DNA from: Arachis hypogaea
Lineage: Eukaryota > Streptophyta > Magnoliopsida > Fabales > Fabaceae
Reading direction: 5' to 3'
DNA length: 64,000 bases
NCBI RefSeq assembly: GCF_003086295.3
Contig: NC_092052.1
Coordinates: 14,538,346-14,602,345 of the forward strand
Part shown: positions 56,705 to 64,000 of the stretch, in pieces
Numbering within the stretch: position 1 is the first letter of the stretch
How the letters are laid out: the number at the start of each line of letters is the position of its first letter
The notes under the pieces: generated by a model
Seen by the model: only the letters and a program-made list of their open reading frames with translations
What the model was told of the DNA's origin: nothing
Databases searched by the model: none
Made by a program: the position numbers and the translations under genes

Positions 56705-56827
56705 AAGTTACACTTTAGTTCGCCAATGAGTAATAACTCAAATGGCATAATCTCTTCATACTCAATTAAGAGGTTACGGGTTCGAGTCTCCTATCTTTGG
56801 TAAAAAAAAAAAAGTTACACTTTAGTT
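56705..56827 (+). mobile_element. tRNA-derived SINE with perfect 16 bp TSD
   Basis: AAGTTACACTTTAGTT occurs at 56705-56720 and again at 56812-56827 with no mismatch. The 91 bp between contains an A-box-like TGGCATAATCTC, a B-box GGTTCGAGTCTCC about 35 bp later, and a terminal poly(A) run. Pol III promoter boxes, a poly(A) tail and a long TSD together define a SINE mobilised by LINE machinery. Very short for a plant SINE, essentially a tRNA-like head plus tail. Confidence 0.9.
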
Positions 56828-56903
56828 ATGTGGAACACAACTTACACTTTAGAATCCCTAGTCCTAATTTTAAATAAAAGATATCTTATAAATATACCAT
56901 AAT

Positions 56904-57267
56904 ATTTTTTAAAATTATTAATTAAGATATATAAGATAAAAAAAATTAATTTTAATTAAAATAAAATCAATTCAATTATTTCACTCAAATAAAATAATTA
57001 ATATAATTAATTGATAATAGTTAATATAGTCAAACTAAATATTAAATAATTTGATATTTATCTTAATCAAATTAAATAAATAATTAATTATAATAATTTT
57101 AAAATTACTAATCAAAATATATAAAATAAAAAATAATTTAAATTAAAATAAAATTTATTTATTTATTTCAATTCAATCAAATAATTAATATAATTGATTA
57201 GTTATAATTAATATAGTTAAATAAAATATTGAATAATTTGATATTTATCTCAATTAAATTAAATAAA
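56904..57267. repeat. Tandem duplication, two copies of about 185 bp
   Basis: Roughly 56904-57090 is repeated at 57091-57267. Shared words include TTTAAAATTA(T/C)TAAT, AATAATTAATATAATT, and AATAATTTGATATTTATCT followed by CAATTAAATTAAATAAA or close variants. AT-rich and diverged. Confidence 0.7.
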
Positions 57268-57534
57268 GAGTAAAGTAATAAATAAATTCCTAAAAATTTA
57301 TATTTTGAACATATTAGTTCCTAAAAAAAATTCCAATAAAATCCTCGAGAATAGTAGGTATGGATACATTGCCTTCAAATTAGCAACTATAATTAGAATA
57401 AAAATCGTTAATTTGAACCAACTTATCAACGTTTGTTATCTTAGAAGACTTTATCGATACTCTTTTTCTTTGGAGACTAATTTGTCTAAAATATAAATTC
57501 TTATTTTTTTAGAAATTTATTTATCACTTTACTC
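57268..57534. mobile_element. MITE with perfect 9 bp TSD upstream of the calmodulin-like gene
   Basis: Ends GAGTAAAGTAATAAATAAAT and, inverted, GAGTAAAGTGATAAATAAAT. Flanking 9-mers TTAAATAAA (57259-57267 and 57535-57543) are identical. Length 267 bp. The 9 bp TSD suggests a Mutator-derived MITE. It lies about 490 bp upstream of the calmodulin-like ATG. Confidence 0.9.
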
Positions 57535-57543
57535 TTAAATAAA

Positions 57544-58021
57544 TAAATAATTAATTAACATATTTAAAATTAATTAAATGATATAAATCCAAAAATACTT
57601 TTTAAAAATATACTACATCCAATATACTATTAATTTGAAAAAATTTAATTTTAATAATATATAACAGACTAATAATTTCTAGTTGAATTTCAGTTTTTTT
57701 TTTCCCTCACACAACCCATAACCATAACCTTCTCGTGCACTCTATCACGTGCAGAAGAGACACGCGTCCAAATTCTACTGGTTTAACAGTCACATCAACC
57801 CTTCCTCTTCACGTACACTTAACTGCTCCTATTAACGCGTTCCTCAAGAAACCGCGTGAAAAAACGACTCGCCGATATAAATTCACGCCGTTACGCTCCG
57901 CAAATTTCCTTCAGACTTCAGAGCGCGCCAGAAAAAAAAAAAAAAGGAGAGAGTTGAGATTTCGCTTCTCACTCTCACCACTGCGCTGAGTCGAAGGAAA
58001 AACTAGGAACATTACGCCGCC
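57544..58021 (+). promoter_or_regulatory. Promoter and 5' UTR of the calmodulin-like gene
   Basis: A G-box CACGTG lies at 57746-57751, ACGCGT words at 57762-57767 and 57836-57841, and a TATAAA box at 57876-57881. A transcription start would fall near 57905-57915, giving a 5' UTR of about 110 nt. GC content rises sharply from 57730 onward. Confidence 0.7.
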
Positions 58022-58444
58022 ATGGAGGATGAGGTTCGCAAGATCTTCAACAAGTTTGACAAAAATGGCGACGGCAAGATCTCTTGCTCTGAGCTGAAGG
58101 AGATGCTGTTGGCACTAGGATCCAAAACGAGTTCCGACGAGGTTCGCCGCATGATGGAGGAGATCGACCAGAACGGCGATGGTTACATCGACATCAAGGA
58201 GTTCGCCGATTTCCACTGCACCGGCACCGTGGCCGACGAATCCAAGGAGCTTAGGGACGCCTTTGACCTCTACGATCTCGACAAGAATGGTCTCATCTCC
58301 GCCGCGGAGCTCCACGCCGTACTCAAGCGCCTCGGCGAGAAGTGCTCCCTCTCTGACTGCCGCCGCATGATCAAGAACGTTGATGCTGACGGCGACGGCA
58401 ACGTCAACTTCGAGGAGTTCAAGAAGATGATGGCTCGCTCCTGA
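58022..58444 (+). CDS. Calmodulin-like protein with four EF-hands
   Basis: An intronless ORF of 140 residues, starting ATGGAGGATG in a GCCGCCATGG context. Four EF-hand loops are complete: DKNGDGKISCSE (13-24), DQNGDGYIDIKE (49-60), DLDKNGLISAAE (85-96) and DADGDGNVNFEE (121-132). All have Asp at position 1 and Glu at 12. In loop 3, position 5 is Asn (DLDKN), so binding may be weaker there. There is no myristoylation site, signal peptide or membrane span. It is a Ca2+ sensor that would bind targets on calcium elevation, resembling CML26/27 and Ole e 8-type proteins by length and sequence. Its codons are GC-rich at third positions, unlike the AT-rich surroundings. Confidence 0.95.
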   Translation: MEDEVRKIFNKFDKNGDGKISCSELKEMLLALGSKTSSDEVRRMMEEIDQNGDGYIDIKEFADFHCTGTVADESKELRDAFDLYDLDKNGLISAAELHAVLKRLGEKCSLSDCRRMIKNVDADGDGNVNFEEFKKMMARS

Positions 58445-60237
58445 AAATTCGGAACCAAACCGTTATAAATCGGAATCCATTGAAAAAAACGGTGCGTCTT
58501 CGCATCCAGAAACTCTCGTTTTTTTTTAGGTACCTAACGTAACAAGTTGTAAATATAGTTGTTAGTAACTGTTCTCTATATACTTCACTCGTTCTACGGT
58601 TGATTTTAGGTGTTAGGTTATAACTTGATGATGAAGAAGAAGCATTAGTAGTGTTTTTAGGAGTTAGTTGATTTTCTAGTTAAATGCTGAAATAACCTGC
58701 TTGCTTTGCGTAGAAACTGTGATTGCTTTCTTTCTTATCAAGTCTCATGCACTTTTATATTTTATTTTATTTTACTTTTTCATTTTTTATTCTCCTAAAG
58801 TCTGTTCTTGTATCTCTGCACATTGTTGTGGAAGATGATTACTTTTAGCTTGGGAGTTAATTTCATATATTCGTAAATGTCAGAAATTTCGATTTAATTA
58901 TGATATAATATTTGTTTATTTCGATTGTTTGTGATGGTGGATTGGTTGGTCACGTTATCAATTGGCGATAATTTTGGAATAACATGGGAATCGAATCAAG
59001 TTCTTTTTTATTTGAAATTTTATGAGTTTTAATTTGAGCTAATTACAATAGAACGTCATTTTTTAAAATCAAAGTAGAACGACTAACATAGTATTAATGA
59101 AATTATTTATGGTGTTGATTTCTAATTTTTTCCCTGGTTGTGGATCACATGTTTATTCTAATGATTTGAGTATAATTTGTATAATTTCTTTCCAGCTACA
59201 GTAGTACAGTGTATTAGTTAAATAAATGAAAACATAAATGCAGTATATAAATTAGAAGAATGTTAGGGGTCGCTAATTTTTGTGATTTTTAGTCATCAAA
59301 TAATCATTAAGATAGTTTTAATAGTGTGAGATTGGGGTAAAATTTTATCTAATGGTTTACTTTTATTTACTGGTTATATGCGGGTTAGAATTTAACAAAG
59401 TTACTGCTCTTAGACTTTTTTTATAATATTATAAAATAAAAAAGTTGGGAGGAATGGAAACAGAAAACGCGTGAAGCAGTTATGGTGTGTGAAAAAGAGG
59501 ATGGTGGCGTGATGTGAAGGGAGTGGTGTATGTGTGTGTGGTGCTGAGCTCAACGCGATTTATTGACTGAATAATGAAATGTTAGTAGGGTTGGTTGGTT
59601 GCGACTTGCGCCGTTGAGGAGTCAAATGGCTCAAAAAAATAATTATTTAATCATTAATTAATACCCGCCCTTTTCCGCCAACTAAGGTCTATCGGTGCCA
59701 TATAATGGGTTTAGGGTGGTAGACTTCTAAGTTCTAACCTTCTAGGTCCTTTTCGTCACCCTAAATTTCGTAGTCTCCCACTTTCAATATTTTAAATTTT
59801 CTAAATTTAAATGGAAATTCACAAGTCCAAAACCTACCTTTGCTTTTTTCAGTTTTAGGTTTTAAGATTTTGTGCAGGGATGCATATACTGGATTTGCCT
59901 TAGAATGGTTAGATAGTGTTTTGTTAGTAAAATAAAATTGAAAAAGATCAGTGACAAAATGTTTAATTTGTCTATATTGAAAAACAAAGTCAAATGAATT
60001 TTAAAGTGAGAATCTTAATTTAGATAATGAAGTGAGAGACTTTATCTTTAGAACAATGGTGCAGAAATGTATTTTACCTTTAGCGTTTTTTTTTATCTAA
60101 TTATAAAATTTTATTAATTTACCTTTTAAAACGATATTGTATGTCACTTCAAAAAGTTTTTTTTACTCAATACAAACTATGTTACCTTTTTTTTGTTAAT
60201 ACCTAAATAATCTCTTACCAGTAATGCAATATGGTAC
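58445..60237. other. 3' UTR of the calmodulin-like gene and spacer
   Basis: 58445-58800 is probably 3' UTR. 59450-59760 is less AT-rich but shows no recognisable gene. The rest is AT-rich spacer. Confidence 0.5.
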
Positions 60238-60506
60238 CTATAATAAGAGAAGAGCTATCAGAGGGAAAAGGATTGGGGAGAAAAAAAAAAGAAAAAGTAT
60301 TTGAGAACATGCAGTACGAATAATGTGGTTCAATTATAATTTGAGGAACACCCAGTTTGGGTATCACGTTGAAAGGAATTGGTTGGTACAGAACAGCATT
60401 GTCTAATATTTACGATTCGCCAACGCTCCTAACTTCAGTTTAGAATATGAGTATTCTAGAATATGTGCTAAAGAGCTGCAATAGGATTATTATGGCTCAT
60501 TCATAG
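60238..60506. repeat. Direct repeat copy 1 (partner at 62465-62745)
   Basis: It begins CCTATAATAAGAGAAGAGCT. It contains an AGAAAAAAAAAAGAAAAAG purine run, TTTGAGAACATG, GGTTCAATTATAATTTGAG, GAATTGGTTGGTACA, CTAGAATATGTGC and AAAGAGCTGCAATAGGATTA, and ends near TTCATAGTAAATT. Copy 2 has the same order with about 10-15% differences by eye. Confidence 0.9.
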
Positions 60507-62464
60507 TAAATTCGAGCACATTTGAAAGTAACACTCACAATTGGAAGCTGCTATAATCTTTGGTGGTGAATGACTGGGATCTCAAACTCATAACATGTTT
60601 TCTTTTTTCAACAAAAATGCATTTATCACAACTTTTTATTTGTTCCACTTATTTTTGCTTTTTCAACTTAATTATCAAACTGATTTCTTAAAACTTCTTT
60701 TATTCTTGAATCTAGCTTTTAGTATTAAATTTATAAAAATATTGTAGAACAGATCCCCAACAAAAGTATGTCTTTCTTTTGAGAAAGAATTTTAAGTTTC
60801 AAATCTCAATTCAAGCGTCTCATCCTTTAAGGCGGAACAAATTTTTATTTTACTTATTTTTTTTATAAAATCTGAACTCATGACAATAACTTCTATTAAT
60901 CGTAGGTTATTACCTTGATTTATGAATTTGGAAGTTAGAATTTTTAATCAAAGTTTGCATATTGTGATTCTAGGATCAAGAGTAATGTTTTCATTTTTTG
61001 AATGTCGAAATGATTTTTTTTGAATTTTTTTTATTTGGTTTCTTGGACTTTCCATGGTGGGTACCCAACTCGTAGCTTATAAGCTCGAGTGTTTGAGTTT
61101 TTGAGATTCCGACGATGACATATTAAAATAAATTCAAGTTGTCAAAATTAATAATGATTAAATTTATTATGCTTGAAATAGTACCTCCATTATGAAAATA
61201 TTGAGTTTAAAATAAAGGAATTGTTTTTCTTAAAACTATTGCATAATGAATTTTTTCATTTAAGTGTAATCTATCTAAAGAATTTTTTTTTTTTTGATTT
61301 AAAGCAATTGTTTGAAGAATTGAATGATGGATTTTTTTTAATTTAGATTAGTTGATTCATGAATTTTTTTTCAATGAACAATTATTCAGATATTATTCCT
61401 TTATTTCTACCACAAATTTTTATATTATTTTTAAATAATAATATGCTCTAAAATATTTTATAAAAATTTAAATAAAATAGATTATACCTTTATGTGTTTA
61501 AGTATGAATGTGATTTGACTTCAAGGAGCTTCTTTATAATTTTTAACATGAAAATGAGTTTCTGTCTTCCGATTTTACAAACTTCGATATCTGAGTGTCA
61601 AGTTGTATTTTTTGTGGTAAATTTACAAAATTTTTTTTTTTTATTTCTTGCTTCACACTTTTTATGTTATTATTAAGCCTCCAAATCATTGACCATTTAA
61701 TTGGTTTAGCAATTATAAGTCTTTGAATTGTATAATGATATGATCACAAAATTTTTCTATTTTTTTTGTGAAACTTTTGTATTATGTATTTTAATACTTA
61801 TCTTTTGTGACCATATATTTTCTGTTCTTTTTTCGATATTGTTCATAAGTATTTTTGCTCTTCCAAATTTACGAGTTACCTGAACAAAATTATAAAGAGT
61901 AGGTTGGAGACACGATATTGTTGCCATCCTCTAATTTCGAGGTCGTAATGTCCCGAGTTCGTCATTCTTAATGGTGGAATGTTCTTACAAGAATTTCGAC
62001 TCTCAAGTTAGTATGGCTCACAAAAGGAACTAAGTTAGAGATCATACCTTAGTGCACATATTTAAAATAGTGCTGTTACAAGCTTGCTTTGTGTTACAAG
62101 CTTTAGGTTGTGATGTTACAAGCTTTTTTTTATGTAGGTTGCTCTTTTTATGAGTTATTCTCATCATAAGATGTTTGATGTCTTATTCAGATATCTTTTT
62201 ATAAGATACTCTTAGGTCTATATATAATTAATATTATAATATTTTTCTTTAATAGTAGAATGATGATTAAATTATAATGTAATAATTATCTTTATAAAAT
62301 TGAATTATTAAACATTAAAATGAGTTATGAAGAGTTAGTGTCTTTTTTATAATATATTTTTTAGAATTTAAGAAAATATTTAATTATCAGACTAATTTTT
62401 CAAAGTTTTGTATATTTCTAAATCTAATTTTTAGTATTAGACTTATAGAAATATTTCAAAATAA
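60507..62464. other. AT-rich spacer between the direct repeats
   Basis: No gene recognised. TTTTAGTATTAAATTTATA near 60717 and TTTTAGTATTAGACTTATA near 62430 suggest that the duplication extends further or is part of a dispersed repeat. Confidence 0.4.
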
Positions 62465-62745
62465 TACCTATAATAAGAAAAGGACTATCAGAAGAATAAG
62501 GATTGAGAAGAAAAAAAAAAGAAAAGAAAAAGTGTTTGAGAACATGTAGTACGAATAATATGGTTCAATTATAATTTGAGAAACATAGTTTTTGTATCAC
62601 GGTGGAAGGAATTGGTTGGTACAAAACAGCATTGTCCAATATTTACTATTCGCGAATGCCCCTAACTTTAGTTTACAGTATGAGTACTCTAGAATATGTG
62701 CCAAAGAGCTGCAATAGGATTATTATAGCTCGTTCATAGTAAATT
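62465..62745. repeat. Direct repeat copy 2 (partner at 60238-60506)
   Basis: See copy 1. The match ends at CATAGTAAATT. Immediately afterwards the sequence changes to the LTR-like block at the right end. Confidence 0.9.
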
Positions 62746-62769
62746 ACTAAATTCATAGTGTTCTTGTAT

Positions 62770-63782
62770 GGATATTTGGAGGAAAAATTCGGTCTCTGAA
62801 AATCGACGTCGAATTGTTATCTTCGGTGTCGACCTTTGAGTTTTGTGATAATTCGAACTTTACTCCAAGAGGATGTCCAATCGCGTAGAGCTTTGAGCAA
62901 GAAACCGCGGGGAGGGGGGGAGTGTACCTGCAAAGGCACTCCGAAACTTAAGTCAGTATTGAGAATTCAATGTGTTCTTTTTGGGATGGAAGATCATACC
63001 TTTTATGGGTGGAAATGTGTAAGTCGGTTACGCTTCTACTTTATTGCCTGGATTAAAGAGCAATGATGATGGTGGAATGTCAGGTTGAATATTTCACAAT
63101 TGGAAACAGTCCGTTGAGCTGAGTTGTAACGTAAATGGCCGATTAATGATGTTGATTGCCGATTAATGACTATAATACCGAACTATAACATCAGGTTTCT
63201 AAGTAATAATGTGAATAATGCCGAGTTATGAATGATAATGCTGATTTATGATGTTGGATTTGTAACGGCCGGATCACATCCTCTAAGCTTGGCCTGGGAA
63301 AGAGTTTTAATGAAGGAGGTTGAGCTTTTAATGAAGCATAAATCAGCCATTTTGAATAGGTGTATAACGTCGGCAGGTGAGTTAGGCTAGGAGCCCCCAG
63401 TTCAAGATGCTTAATTAAAATATTTTTTGGAAAAGATTAAATGATGGTAGAAGTGACTGTTTTTAATGAGGAGAGAGAATAAAGTAATGATGGCAATAAG
63501 TGTTTTGTCATTTTCAATGTCTGAAGGGGCGGTTTGATGTGATTAGTAGTGGGTGTAGTGGAGTTGAAAGGATTATGTAACTCTTAGTTAGGTGTATTTG
63601 AAAAACCAAGAGTTGGGGCTTTGTGGGTCAGTTTTGCGGTTTGAAAGTAAAATTGGGTTTGAAGGTTTCGAAACAGAGGAAAAATGAGTAAAAGAGGTAT
63701 GTGAAGTTTCTTTCTTTTGTCTTCTTAAAATTCAATTCTTGGCTCGTTGTCTGTTCCTCATCTTCTTCATTTCTGAGTTCGA
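62770..63782 (+). mobile_element. LTR and leader of an LTR-retrotransposon-like element, reading rightward
   Basis: It contains GTGTACCTGCAAAGGCACTC (62920-62940), reiterated GCCGATTAATGA and GCCGG(A) words (63130-63280), and GAGCCCCCAGTTCAAG (63390-63405). A leader with T-rich and TCTTC segments leads into a gag-like ORF. The order parallels the minus-strand block at the left window edge. Exact LTR ends were not determined. Confidence 0.5.
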
Positions 63783-64000
63783 ATGGGGTATGAGAGGGAG
63801 ACTGAAAGGGAGATAGATTGGTCTGATGACTGGGTAAACGAGGACGTGAAGGGTCGTGTTTCGTTATTTCTGGATGTTGATGCTGTGAGTGGCATAGACA
63901 AGGCTAGAGTAGTGAGGGCTGGGTCTGGAGTTCGTTTGGAGTTATTGCCATGTTCAGAGGATGATAGGGTTTACCAGAAAGGTGAAGGTTTTGAATATTT
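63783..64000 (+). CDS. Partial gag-like ORF, open at the window edge
   Basis: The ATG at 63783 opens a frame of 72 codons with no stop before the end of the window. The sequence includes EREIDWSDDWVNEDVKG, RVSLFLDVDAVSGIDKAR and LELLPCSEDDRVYQKGEGF. It is acidic and aromatic like the N-termini of gag-like or putative plant transposon proteins of legume retroelements. It follows an LTR-like leader directly, which supports this. The family assignment is from recognition only, and the protein is incomplete. Confidence 0.6.
   Translation, partial: MGYERETEREIDWSDDWVNEDVKGRVSLFLDVDAVSGIDKARVVRAGSGVRLELLPCSEDDRVYQKGEGFEY

Noticed and set aside
56738..56795. Functional tRNA gene
   Set aside because: A and B boxes are present, but there is no complete cloverleaf or acceptor stem, and a TSD and poly(A) tail mark it as a SINE.
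57735..57989. 84-codon ORF upstream of the calmodulin-like gene
   Set aside because: It spans the promoter, TATA box and 5' UTR. Lys/Arg-rich translation of a purine run.
58115..58458. ORFs in other frames of the calmodulin-like gene
   Set aside because: Shadows caused by GC-rich third positions of the real frame.
62836..63066. 76-codon ORF near the right end
   Set aside because: It lies within the LTR-like block and begins upstream of the conserved CCTGCAAAGGCACTC motif. No protein features.

Overview
This is a nuclear plant window. Genes have GT-AG introns, coding islands are separated by long AT-rich spacers, and most of the DNA is mobile-element debris. The repeat and gene types look like a legume, most plausibly peanut (Arachis). 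That is inferred from remembered resemblance, not from a search.

Four ordinary host genes are supported: a six-exon receptor-like cytoplasmic kinase (21353-23680, +); an intronless polcalcin-type two-EF-hand protein (24983-25240, -); a seven-exon plastid-type pfkB fructokinase (26455-29468, -); and an intronless four-EF-hand calmodulin-like protein (58022-58444, +). Splice junctions for the kinase and fructokinase were read from the sequence and give uninterrupted frames of 492 and 388 residues.

The rest is layered transposons. At 3248-10234 is a 7 kb element with about 0.6 kb inverted ends, a near-perfect 9 bp target duplication, and arrays of the palindrome CAATCGATTG. It carries a decayed gag-like reading frame, and I see no transposase in it. 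At 31795-36771 is a nearly intact Mutator-like element (MULE) with a perfect 9 bp duplication. It encodes a spliced MURA-type transposase (-) and a GRF zinc-finger membrane protein (+), and it sits inside an L1-type LINE relic. At 15060-17713 is a solo LTR inserted in another LINE ORF1 relic. L1-type (43873-48753, -) and RTE-type (37724-40405 +, and a 5'-truncated copy at 29853-30570) LINEs, a Helitron helicase relic (10640-11790), a hAT relic (18667-18870), a MULE N-terminal relic (about 49950-50544), a gene-capturing TIR element (51024-52571), several MITEs and a small tRNA-derived SINE fill the remainder.

Both window ends carry related LTR/leader sequence pointing outward: leftward at 1-1170 and rightward at 62870-64000, the latter with a gag-like ORF open at the window edge. 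I see no operon, CRISPR array, rRNA or functional tRNA.
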